Part shown: piece by piece, positions 8,798 to 16,128 of the stretch | How the letters are laid out: each line of letters opens with the position of its first letter | Numbering within the stretch: position 1 is the first letter of the stretch | Source: Pseudolabrys sp. | Lineage (GTDB): Bacteria > Pseudomonadota > Alphaproteobacteria > Rhizobiales > Xanthobacteraceae | NCBI GenBank assembly: GCA_030655215.1 | Contig: JAURVZ010000011.1 | Coordinates: 38,566-102,565 of the forward strand | Direction: 5' to 3' | Length of the DNA: 64,000 nucleotides | The notes under the pieces: generated by a model | What the model was told of the DNA's origin: nothing | Seen by the model: only the letters and a program-made list of their open reading frames with translations | Database searches by the model: none | Position numbers and translations under genes: made by a program

Positions 8798-10614
8798 CGT
8801 TGCGCATTGAAGATTACGCGTTGATTGGCGATCTCGGCAGCGCTGCTTTGGTTGGTCGCGATGGCTCGATCGACTGGCTGTGCTGGCCGCGCTTTGACTC
8901 CGATGCCTGCTTCGCTGCCTTGCTGGGCAAGCCGGAGAATGGCCGCTGGCTGATCGGCCCCAAGCACAAGACGACGAAAGTCACCCGGCGCTACCGGCCC
9001 AATACCTTGATCCTGGAAACGCGCTTCGAGACCGATGAGGGCGAAGCGACCTTGATCGATTTCATGCCGCCGCGCGAAGGCAATTCGCATTTGTGCCGCA
9101 TGTTGATCGGCGAACGCGGCACCGTCGAATTGCACGGCGAGTTGATCCTGCGCTTCGGCTATGGCGCCAACGTACCGTGGGTGACGCGCGTCGATAAGCA
9201 GACCATGCGCGCCGTTGCCGGCCCCGACATGGTCGTGCTGCATTCGTCAGTGCCATTTCGCGGCGAGGATATGAAGACGGTCGGTGACTTCACCATTTCC
9301 GCCGGTGAGACCAAGGCATTCAGCCTGTCCTACTCGCTGTCGCATATGGAAGTGTCGAAGCCGGTCGACGTGGCGGCCAAGCTCGAAGAGACGGAAAAAT
9401 ACTGGCGCGACTGGGCGTCAAAGAACGAGATTGAGGGGCAGTGGGGCGAGGCGGTGGTGCGCTCCCTGATCACGTTGAAGGCGCTGACCTATGACGAGAC
9501 CGGCGGCATGGTCGCGGCGGCGACCACGTCGCTGCCGGAGTTTGTCGGCGGCGTGCGGAATTGGGATTACCGTTTCTGCTGGCTGCGCGACGCGACGCTG
9601 ACGCTGCTCGCGCTAATGAACGGCGGCTATTACGAGGAAGCCAAGCACTGGCGTGAATGGCTGCTGCGCGCCGCGGCCGGCAGCCCGAACCAGATCCAGA
9701 TCATGTACGGCATTCGCGGCGAGCGTCGTCTCACTGAATGGGAAGTGCCGTGGCTGCCTGGTTATGAGAATTCGAAGCCGGTGCGTATCGGCAATGCCGC
9801 ACACAGCCAGTTGCAACTCGATATTTTCGGCGAGTTGATGGATGCCCTGCATCAGGCGCGCGAGGGCGGCCTGGGCGCGCACGAAACCGGCTGGGATCTC
9901 GAGCGCGCGCTCCTGCTGCATCTGGAGAAAATCTGGACCGAGCCGGACGAGGGCATCTGGGAAGTGCGTGGCGAGCGCCAGCACTTCACGCATTCGAAAG
10001 TGATGGCCTGGGTTGCTTTCGACCGCGCCATCAAGAGCGCCGAAAGTCACAACCTGCCGGGACCAATTGACGACTGGCGCGCTATCCGCACGCAGATCCA
10101 TGCCGATGTTTGTGCGCGCGGTTATGACGCCGGGCTCGGCTATTTCGTACGCGCCTATGGCAGCAAGGAGCTCGACGCTAGCCTGTTGCTGTTGCCGGCG
10201 CTCGGCTTTCTGCCGCCGGAAGATCCGCGCATCCGCCGCACCGTCGAGGCCGTCGAGCGCGATTTGATGAGCGGCGGTTTGCTGCTGCGTTACGATACAT
10301 CCACCGCCGATGACGGTCTGCCGCCGGGCGAGGGCGTGTTCCTGGCCTGCAGCTTCTGGCTGGTCGATGCGATGTTGATGCTGGGCCGCGACGTCGATGC
10401 GCGGCGGCTGTTCGAATACTTGCTGACTTTGCGCAACGATCTCGGCTTGTTGAGTGAGCAATATGATCCGCGCACGCAACGTCAGGTTGGCAATTTCCCG
10501 CAGGCCTTCTCGCATCTTGCTTTGGTCAATAGCGCCAGCAATCTTTCACATTATCGCAAACCGGCCGAGCAGCGCTCTGAGCAGCACGTTGTCGAGAAGG
10601 CGGAAGCGACGTGA
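8794..10614 (+). CDS. glycoside hydrolase family 15 protein (glucoamylase/trehalase type)
   Basis: GH15 inverting alpha-glucosidase-type enzyme, 606 residues, with no signal peptide, so cytoplasmic. The N-terminal trehalase-like beta-sandwich begins IEDYALIGDLGSAALVGRDG and has SIDWLCWPRFDSDACFAALL. The (alpha/alpha)6 domain contains the substrate-site motif NWDYRFCWLRDATLT near residue 252. A probable second acidic catalytic residue lies in the C-terminal third (LLSEQYDPRTQRQVGNFPQAFSH). Bacterial relatives include trehalases and glucoamylases, and the exact glucan is not decidable here. It overlaps the dehydrogenase upstream by four bases. The NIPSNAP gene follows after 80 bases. Confidence 0.9.
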   Translation: MTLRIEDYALIGDLGSAALVGRDGSIDWLCWPRFDSDACFAALLGKPENGRWLIGPKHKTTKVTRRYRPNTLILETRFETDEGEATLIDFMPPREGNSHLCRMLIGERGTVELHGELILRFGYGANVPWVTRVDKQTMRAVAGPDMVVLHSSVPFRGEDMKTVGDFTISAGETKAFSLSYSLSHMEVSKPVDVAAKLEETEKYWRDWASKNEIEGQWGEAVVRSLITLKALTYDETGGMVAAATTSLPEFVGGVRNWDYRFCWLRDATLTLLALMNGGYYEEAKHWREWLLRAAAGSPNQIQIMYGIRGERRLTEWEVPWLPGYENSKPVRIGNAAHSQLQLDIFGELMDALHQAREGGLGAHETGWDLERALLLHLEKIWTEPDEGIWEVRGERQHFTHSKVMAWVAFDRAIKSAESHNLPGPIDDWRAIRTQIHADVCARGYDAGLGYFVRAYGSKELDASLLLLPALGFLPPEDPRIRRTVEAVERDLMSGGLLLRYDTSTADDGLPPGEGVFLACSFWLVDAMLMLGRDVDARRLFEYLLTLRNDLGLLSEQYDPRTQRQVGNFPQAFSHLALVNSASNLSHYRKPAEQRSEQHVVEKAEAT

Positions 10615-10695
10615 CGCATCTCTATTGACCGGGCAGCGCCGGGCCGAAAGAGTGCACGCATCGCCGCCAGAGCGGCACCCAAAGGAGGCCTCTCC

Positions 10696-11037
10696 GTGTT
10701 ACTCGACGTTCGCACCTACAAGACGTTGCCGGGCCGCGTGCCGGCGCAGCTCGAACTCTACAAGAAGTACGGCTATCACGTGCAGCTTCGCTATGTCGGC
10801 GAGCCGCTTTGCTATGCCGTGGCCGAGACCGGTGAGCTGAACACCTTCACCCATATCTGGGTTTACGAAAGCGCCGGCGACCGCGAGGAAAAGCGCGCGC
10901 GCATGGCCGCCGATCCGGAGTGGAAGATCTACCTCGCCGAGAATGCCAAGGCCGGCAACATCATCGAGCAGCGCAATTCGCAAATGACCCCGGTCGCCTT
11001 TGCGCCGCCGATCCCGAAGGCGAAGATCGTGCCGTAG
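10696..11037 (+). CDS. NIPSNAP family protein
   Basis: Small (113-residue) NIPSNAP-family protein with the dimeric alpha-beta barrel (ferredoxin-like) fold. It begins LLDVRTYKTLPGRVPAQLELY and contains FTHIWVYESAGDREEKRARM, both typical of the family. GTG start, well supported by AAAGGAGG eight bases upstream. Biochemical function is unknown in the family; bacterial members often sit beside catabolic genes. A large palindromic repeat follows its stop. Confidence 0.85.
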   Translation: MLLDVRTYKTLPGRVPAQLELYKKYGYHVQLRYVGEPLCYAVAETGELNTFTHIWVYESAGDREEKRARMAADPEWKIYLAENAKAGNIIEQRNSQMTPVAFAPPIPKAKIVP

Positions 11038-11061
11038 GATTTGCGGCAGCCTCTTTCTATT

Positions 11062-11146
11062 CCCTCCCCCAACCAAACTCGGGCTTGCCCGAGTTTGGCA
11101 ACTTTAATGCGCAAGTCGGGCAGGCCCGACTTGCGGCGGGGGAGGG
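11062..11146. repeat. nested palindromic REP-like element
   Basis: Two near-perfect hairpins in a row: CCAAACTCGGGC / GCCCGAGTTTGG (11073-11084, 11087-11098) and GCAAGTCGGGC / GCCCGACTTGC (11111-11121, 11124-11134). Both are enclosed by an outer pair CCCTCCCCC (11062-11070) and GGGGGAGGG (11138-11146). It may also end transcription of the NIPSNAP gene. The GC-rich palindrome-in-palindrome layout resembles repetitive extragenic elements of this bacterial group. Confidence 0.75.
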
Positions 11147-11220
11147 TTAGGGAGGGGGGTGTTTGCTTGGTCATGATCGTTTATAGGTGACGCTCTTCCT
11201 TGAGCCCGGAGCTTTCTGAT

Positions 11221-12906
11221 ATGCGCGCGAATGACGGCACCCGCACCGGCGGCCAGATCCTCATTGACCAGCTAGAAATTCACGGCGTCACGCACGCCTT
11301 CTGTGTGCCGGGTGAAAGCTACCTCGCGGCGCTCGACGCGCTGCATGGCTCGAAGATCGCCCTCACGGTCTGCCGCCACGAAGGCGCCGCGGCGATGATG
11401 GCGGAAGCGATCGGCAAGGTCACCGGCCGGCCGGGCATCTGCTTCGTCACGCGCGGGCCGGGCGCCACCAATGCCTCGGCCGGCGTTCATATTGCGCGGC
11501 AGGATTCGTCGCCGATGATCCTGTTCGTCGGCCAGATCGGCCGCGACATGCGCGAGCGCGAAGCGTTCCAGGAAGTCGACTACCGGGCCATGTTCAGCAC
11601 CGTGGCGAAATGGGCGACCGAGATCGACAGCGCCGAGCGTATTCCGGAAATCGTCTCGCGCGCCTTTCACACGGCGGTGAATGGCCGCCCCGGTCCGGTG
11701 GTGATTGCGCTGCCCGAAGACATGCTGACCGATCGCGTCGTTACCTCTGACGCGACCGCCTATGAGCCGGTGGAGATCTGGCCGGGCCTCACCGACATGA
11801 GCCGTCTGCAAAAGATGCTGTGGGCGGCGAAGAGGCCGATCGCCATCGTCGGCGGCAGCCGCTGGTCGGAAGCGGCAACGGCAGCGATGATGCGTTTCGC
11901 CGAACGCTTTGCCTTGCCAGTGGCGACATCTTTCCGCCGGTCGCATTTATTCGATGCCGATCATGCTTGTTACGCCGGCGACTTCGGTATCGGCCCCAAT
12001 CCGAAACTGCTGGCGCGCGTGAAGGGCGCAGATCTGGTTCTGCTGATCGGCGACCGCATGAGCGAAATGGCCTCGCAAAGCTACACTGCCTTCGGCATTC
12101 CCGAACCGCAGATGAAACTGGTGCATGTGCACCCAGGTTCGGAAGAGCTTGGCCGCGTCTATCATCCGGCCTTGGCGATCAATGCCTCGCCGACTGCGTT
12201 CTGCGCTTCGCTTGAAGGCTTGCAGCCACCGAACGAAATCGCCTGGCGCGGCGAGGCCGACACTGCGCATGCCGATTTCCTCGCCTGGACCGACAAGGCG
12301 ACGCCGGTGCCCGGCGGCGTCAATCTCGGTGAGATCATGATATGGCTGCGCAGCAATCTGCCGGCGGATTCATTCATCACCAACGGCGCCGGTAATTTCG
12401 CCACGTGGATCAATCGCTTTTACCGCTTCCGCAAGTTCGCAACTCTGGTCGGGCCGACATCCGGTTCGATGGGTTATGGATTGCCGGCGGCGATTGCGAT
12501 GAAGACATTGCATCCGGACCGCACTGTCGTCTGTATCGCCGGTGACGGCGACTTCATGATGACCGGCAACGATTTCGCCACGGCGGTGCAGTACAACTTG
12601 CCGCTGATCGTAGTGCTGTCGGACAATGGTATCTACGGCACGATTCGCATGCATCAGGAGCGCGAATATCCTGGCAACGTGATTGCGACCGAATTGCGCA
12701 ATCCGGATTTCGTCGCTTATGCGAAGGCGTTCGGCGGCTTCGGCGTGCTGGTCGAGAAGACCGCCGATTTCCCCGCTGCCTTCGCCGCGGCGCAGAAGTC
12801 CGGCAAGCCGTCGATCATTCATTTGAAGGTCGACCCGGAAGCCATCACGCCGACGACATCGCTGACCGCTATTCGTGAGAAGGCGATGGGAGCAGCAAAG
12901 GGCTGA
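11221..12906 (+). CDS. thiamine-pyrophosphate enzyme, acetolactate-synthase-like
   Basis: A 561-residue ThDP-dependent enzyme with the three-domain layout of acetolactate synthase/pyruvate oxidase relatives. The N-terminal PYR domain has GGQILIDQLEIHGVTHAFCV and the catalytic Glu in CRHEGAAAMMAEA. A central domain follows, then the PP domain with the ThDP motif GDGDFMMTGNDF...VVLSDN. There is no clear sign that it is the biosynthetic IlvB (no small subunit nearby), so it is better called a TPP-binding protein. The ATG at 11221, with GGAGC upstream, is preferred to a TTG at 11200. Substrate unknown. Confidence 0.85.
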   Translation: MRANDGTRTGGQILIDQLEIHGVTHAFCVPGESYLAALDALHGSKIALTVCRHEGAAAMMAEAIGKVTGRPGICFVTRGPGATNASAGVHIARQDSSPMILFVGQIGRDMREREAFQEVDYRAMFSTVAKWATEIDSAERIPEIVSRAFHTAVNGRPGPVVIALPEDMLTDRVVTSDATAYEPVEIWPGLTDMSRLQKMLWAAKRPIAIVGGSRWSEAATAAMMRFAERFALPVATSFRRSHLFDADHACYAGDFGIGPNPKLLARVKGADLVLLIGDRMSEMASQSYTAFGIPEPQMKLVHVHPGSEELGRVYHPALAINASPTAFCASLEGLQPPNEIAWRGEADTAHADFLAWTDKATPVPGGVNLGEIMIWLRSNLPADSFITNGAGNFATWINRFYRFRKFATLVGPTSGSMGYGLPAAIAMKTLHPDRTVVCIAGDGDFMMTGNDFATAVQYNLPLIVVLSDNGIYGTIRMHQEREYPGNVIATELRNPDFVAYAKAFGGFGVLVEKTADFPAAFAAAQKSGKPSIIHLKVDPEAITPTTSLTAIREKAMGAAKG

Positions 12907-12958
12907 GCAGGGGGCAGATTGCGGATTTGATCCGCTGGAAATCTGTTATAGTTGGCCT

Positions 12959-13192
12959 ATGACAAAGATGCTCCGCGATGTCATCGAGCGCGTGCGCCAA
13001 TGGCCTGAGGATCAGCAGGATCAGGCTGCGCTTGTCTTGCTTGACCTTGAAGAGCAGCAGGCGAACTCGTCTCGCTTGACGGCGGAACAGATCGCCGAGG
13101 TTGAGCGGATACAGGGCAAGGTGCGCGATGGCACCGTTACCTTTGCCACCGATGAGCAGATGGCGGCATTCTGGAACAAATGCGGCCTATGA
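12959..13192 (+). CDS. antitoxin of a ParE/RelE-type toxin-antitoxin pair
   Basis: A 77-residue acidic protein (MTKMLRDVIERVRQWPEDQQ...) of the type paired with RelE/ParE toxins. It has an N-terminal LRDVIERVRxWPE segment, a central acidic helix LTAEQIAEVERIQ and a C-terminal toxin-wrapping tail ending FWNKCGL. Its stop overlaps the ATG of the toxin frame (ATGA at 13189-13192), the standard arrangement. The antitoxin itself looks intact, whereas the toxin is frameshifted. It would bind and neutralise the toxin and usually autoregulates the operon (family knowledge). Confidence 0.75.
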   Translation: MTKMLRDVIERVRQWPEDQQDQAALVLLDLEEQQANSSRLTAEQIAEVERIQGKVRDGTVTFATDEQMAAFWNKCGL

Positions 13193-13481
13193 AGCTGCGT
13201 TTCACCACTGACGCACTCGCTCATTTAACCGCTATCGTCGATTACATTTCCGAACTCAATCCATCCGCAGCCATGCGCGTTGCCGCCGATATTCGCGCGT
13301 CAGCCGAACGGCTCCGCAATTTTCCGCGAATGGCGCGGCCCGGTGCGGTGACGGGACTCATGAGTGGGTGGTTCGCGGCACACCTTATTTGCTCGTCTAT
13401 GAAGTTGATGACCCGCTTGCGGAGATTCGCGTGCTGGCCGTTTTCCACGGTGCGCAAGATTGGAAGGATGAAACGAGGTAA
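13189..13481 (+). pseudogene. ParE/RelE-family toxin, frameshifted
   Basis: The frame starts as a good ParE-type toxin: MKLRFTTDALAHLTAIVDYI, then RLRNFPRMARPGAVTG. At about 13354-13357 it leaves the family pattern. The family sequence continues in another frame: THEWVVRGTPYLLVYEVDD, then EIRVLAVFHGAQDWKDETR and TAA at 13479-13481. One missing base (GGACTCAT where GGAACTCAT or similar is expected) explains this. Read as it stands, the frame runs on by chance into the TetR gene and gives a false 335-residue fusion. Either the toxin is inactivated or the base call is wrong. Confidence 0.8.
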
Positions 13482-13513
13482 ACCGACCGGCACATCGCCC
13501 TTGCTTCTTCGCT

Positions 13514-13529
13514 GTGAATCATCATTCAC
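13514..13529. promoter_or_regulatory. perfect inverted repeat, candidate TetR operator
   Basis: GTGAAT-CATC-ATTCAC, a perfect 6+4+6 palindrome, lies 8 bases before the ATG of the TetR-family gene. Position and symmetry fit an autoregulatory operator. That TetR binds it is inference. Confidence 0.5.
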
Positions 13530-13536
13530 TCCATCC

Positions 13537-14187
13537 ATGCCGTATCGCCGTACAGAGAATGTCGTCCGTCGCCTTGCCGCGCGGGAGCAGGTCATCCTGA
13601 CCGCCGCGACCGCCATTGCCGCTGAAGGCGGTATGGCCGCCGTTCAAATCGCGGCGGTAGCGGCGCGGGCCGAAATCGCCGCCGGCACCGTTTACCGTTA
13701 CTTCCCGTCCAAAACCGACCTGATCGCCGAACTGGTGGCCGCTGTTGCCGGCCGTGAACTTGAGGCGATGAAGGCCGCCGGGGATGCAGCGCCGGGGCCG
13801 ATGTCGGCTTTGGCGGCGTCAATTTCCACCTTTGCCTCGCGCTCGCTCGCCGAGCGGAAGCTGGCCTGGGCGGTGATGGGCGAGCCTATCGATGCCGAGG
13901 TCGACGCCATGCGGCTCGATTTCCGCCAGTCGCTCGCCGCTGAGCTGGAGGGCCGCATCGACATCGCCATCACCGGGCGTCATCTGCCGGACCAGGATGC
14001 GCGCGTCGCCGCGCCCGCGCTCATCGGCGCCTTGATGGAAGGGCTGCTCGGGCCGTTGGCGCCGACTTATGACGACGCCGGGCAGGCGCGCGAAGCGGTG
14101 CAGACCGCGACCTTGCTGGCGTTGCGCGCGCTCGGCGTCATCGATGCCCGTGCCCGCGGTCTGGTGGCGCAATGCGTGCTGCCGTAG
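13537..14187 (+). CDS. TetR family transcriptional regulator
   Basis: A 216-residue TetR-type repressor. The N-terminal HTH domain covers about residues 15-60, with the recognition part IAAVAARAEIAAGTVYRYFPSK followed by DLIAELV. The remaining helices form the ligand and dimerisation domain with no recognisable ligand signature. The ATG at 13537 (MPYRRTENVVRRLAAREQVI) marks the start of homology; the upstream in-frame sequence belongs to the frameshifted toxin. A perfect palindrome lies just upstream. The stop codon directly abuts the stop of the convergent GNAT gene, and the target genes are unknown. Confidence 0.88.
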   Translation: MPYRRTENVVRRLAAREQVILTAATAIAAEGGMAAVQIAAVAARAEIAAGTVYRYFPSKTDLIAELVAAVAGRELEAMKAAGDAAPGPMSALAASISTFASRSLAERKLAWAVMGEPIDAEVDAMRLDFRQSLAAELEGRIDIAITGRHLPDQDARVAAPALIGALMEGLLGPLAPTYDDAGQAREAVQTATLLALRALGVIDARARGLVAQCVLP

Positions 14188-14718
14188 TCAGTGAACAGCG
14201 TCAGCCGGCACCTCAGCCAGCGGCAGCTCGGCATATTTGACGCCGCGCTCATCCACGTCGTCCGTCGAGTGGAAACCGAGCTCACCGCACATCTGCAGCA
14301 TCGTCAGGTTTTCGGCCAGCACCTGACCGTGCACGGTCTTGAGTCCCTTGGCTTTGGCATAGGCGATCATGTGCTTCATCATCAGCCAGCCGAGCCCGAT
14401 GCCTTTAAGATGTGAGCGAGTAAGAATGGCGAACTCGGCACTCTCGCCGTTGGCGTCATCATGCAAGCGCACGACGCCAAGCAGGTGGCCGCTGTCTTCT
14501 TCGATGGCGACGAACGCCATCGCGGTCGCCGGGTCATAATGGACCAGACTGTCGATCATCGCCGGCGGCAGTTCGCGCATGACCGCGAAGAAGCGCAGCC
14601 GCAAGTCCTCGATCGTCACCTGCTTGAGGAAATCCGGATACAGCGCCGCATCCGCCACCTTCAGCGGGCGGATGTGCACTTTCGCGCCGGTGCTCAGGAC
14701 AACATGACGTTCTAGCAT
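14188..14718 (-). CDS. GNAT family N-acetyltransferase
   Basis: A 176-residue acetyl-CoA-dependent N-acetyltransferase. The fold core is visible: HIRPLKVADAALYPDFL at the N-terminus, VVRLHDDANGESAEFAILT strands, and the CoA pyrophosphate loop region RSHLKGIGLGWLMMKHM, then AKAKGLKTVHGQVLAENLTM. It resembles the acetyltransferase domain appended to ADP-forming acyl-CoA synthetases and Pat-type protein acetylases, so protein lysine acetylation is possible. It lies 30 bases downstream of the universal-stress gene on the same strand and is probably co-transcribed. Its stop abuts that of the TetR gene. Confidence 0.88.
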   Translation of the reverse strand: MLERHVVLSTGAKVHIRPLKVADAALYPDFLKQVTIEDLRLRFFAVMRELPPAMIDSLVHYDPATAMAFVAIEEDSGHLLGVVRLHDDANGESAEFAILTRSHLKGIGLGWLMMKHMIAYAKAKGLKTVHGQVLAENLTMLQMCGELGFHSTDDVDERGVKYAELPLAEVPADAVH

Positions 14719-14748
14719 CGCCCAACGTCGCGCCGCGCGGGGGCGGCG

Positions 14749-15582
14749 TCAATGTGACATCAGCACCGGTACAGTCATGCTCTCGAGAATGGTGCGCGTC
14801 ACGCCGCCGAGGATGAATTCACGCAAGCGCGAATGACCATAGCCGCCCATCACAATCATGTCGGCCGATGAATCGGCGGCATAGGACAGGATGGTGGAAG
14901 CGACGTCGATGTCGGTGGAGGTGATCTTCTTGACCTCGACATTCACGCCGTGGCGGGCAAGGTGCTGTCCCAGATCGGCGCCGGGTATCTCGTCATTCGC
15001 TGTCTTGCCGGATTTGCCGGCGACAATGACGACTTCAACGAGCTTGGCCAGCTTCAGAAACGGCAGACTGTCGGCAACGGCGCGGGTGGCGGCGCGGCTG
15101 CCGTCCCAGCACAGCATGACACGGTCGAGTTTAAGACCATCCTTCTGGATGAAGGGCACGACGATCACCGGCCGTGCGGATTCGAACAACGCCGCTTCGT
15201 CAAGCACTTCGTCCGGCAGGCCTTCGTCGCCGTCGGATTGTCCGACGACGACCAGGTCGTATCGCCGCGCGATGTGTGCAAGCCGGTCGGCTGCGCCCGA
15301 GATGCTGGCGCTTTGCAGCAGCGTCTCCGCCGAAACGCCGGTGCGCTTGGCCGAGGCCTCGAAGCGCGATACCGCAATGCGCGCCTTGTTGTCGGCCTCA
15401 TTGCGCTGCGTGTCGATGAACTCGGGCGGAATGCCACCCAGCAAGGCGCCGGGAATGATGGGCTCGTAGGAAAAGGCGAGGCCGGTGACATGCGCCTTGA
15501 AAGCGTCGGCGACGGAAATGGCGAACTCACCGGCGGGATCTTTGGCGCCGAGGCTGAGGCTGACGACGATATCCTTGATCAT
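14749..15582 (-). CDS. universal stress protein, tandem UspA domains
   Basis: A 277-residue protein with two UspA-like domains. The first starts MIKDIVVSLSLGAKDPAG and ends ARRYDLVVVGQSDGD. The second starts LDRVMLCWDGSRAATRAV and ends with the ATP-binding loop MGGYGHSRLREFILGGVTR near residue 250, matching G-2x-G-9x-G(S/T). Only the second domain keeps the nucleotide motif. Such proteins help survival under stress or oxygen limitation (family knowledge). It is the first gene of a probable pair with the GNAT gene. Confidence 0.92.
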   Translation of the reverse strand: MIKDIVVSLSLGAKDPAGEFAISVADAFKAHVTGLAFSYEPIIPGALLGGIPPEFIDTQRNEADNKARIAVSRFEASAKRTGVSAETLLQSASISGAADRLAHIARRYDLVVVGQSDGDEGLPDEVLDEAALFESARPVIVVPFIQKDGLKLDRVMLCWDGSRAATRAVADSLPFLKLAKLVEVVIVAGKSGKTANDEIPGADLGQHLARHGVNVEVKKITSTDIDVASTILSYAADSSADMIVMGGYGHSRLREFILGGVTRTILESMTVPVLMSH

Positions 15583-15611
15583 GACGAACCCTCCTGATTG
15601 GCGCGACCAGT

Positions 15612-15998
15612 CTACTTCGGTTTACCGTCGGCACCGAACTGCTTGAGGTAGGCCCACAGGCTCAAAGCTTCCCGCTCGTTCTTGATGCCCGCGAAGATCA
15701 TCTTGGTGCCTTTGATCTTGGCGCGCGGGTCCTTGATGTAGTCGAGGAACTGCGCCTCGTCCCAGACGATGCCGGAATCCTTGTTGGCCGTGGAATAGCT
15801 GTAGCCTTCGATGCTACCGGATTTGCGGCCATCGAGCCCGTTCAGCACCGGCCCGACCTTGTTCTTGGCCTCAGTGCCGACCGCGTGGCAGGGCAGGCAC
15901 TTCTTGAAGGAGTTTTCGCCGGCTGCGAGGTCCTGCGCCTGAGCGGTCTGTGCCGACAGGATGGCAAGAGCGGACGTTATCAGGAAAGCCATTCTCAT
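15612..15998 (-). CDS. class I cytochrome c (c2/c-550 type)
   Basis: A 128-residue periplasmic electron carrier. The signal peptide MRMAFLITSALAILSAQTAQA precedes the haem-attachment motif CLPCH (KKCLPCHAVG). GTKMIFAG supplies the axial Met, and the C-terminal helix is ALSLWAYLKQFG. Haem is bound covalently through both cysteines. The ATG at 15998 has GGAG upstream; a longer in-frame extension to 16226 has no support. The gene is divergent from glcD with 130 bases between, so the two may share a control region. Confidence 0.93.
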   Translation of the reverse strand: MRMAFLITSALAILSAQTAQAQDLAAGENSFKKCLPCHAVGTEAKNKVGPVLNGLDGRKSGSIEGYSYSTANKDSGIVWDEAQFLDYIKDPRAKIKGTKMIFAGIKNEREALSLWAYLKQFGADGKPK

Positions 15999-16128
15999 TC
16001 CGTCACTCCAGGTCACGAGGTCGGCGCGTTTCCACAATGTTCCAAATTGTGAATGCTTCCGGCTACCTTCTGTGTCAACACTCAAATGGCTGCTATCGTC
16101 CGATATGCCAGTGACCGGGAGCGAATAG

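Noticed and set aside
13180..14187. 335-codon ORF joining a ParE-like N-terminus to a TetR regulator
   Set aside because: The junction comes from a frameshift in the toxin; the true toxin end is in another frame with TAA at 13479, and TetR homology starts at 13537.
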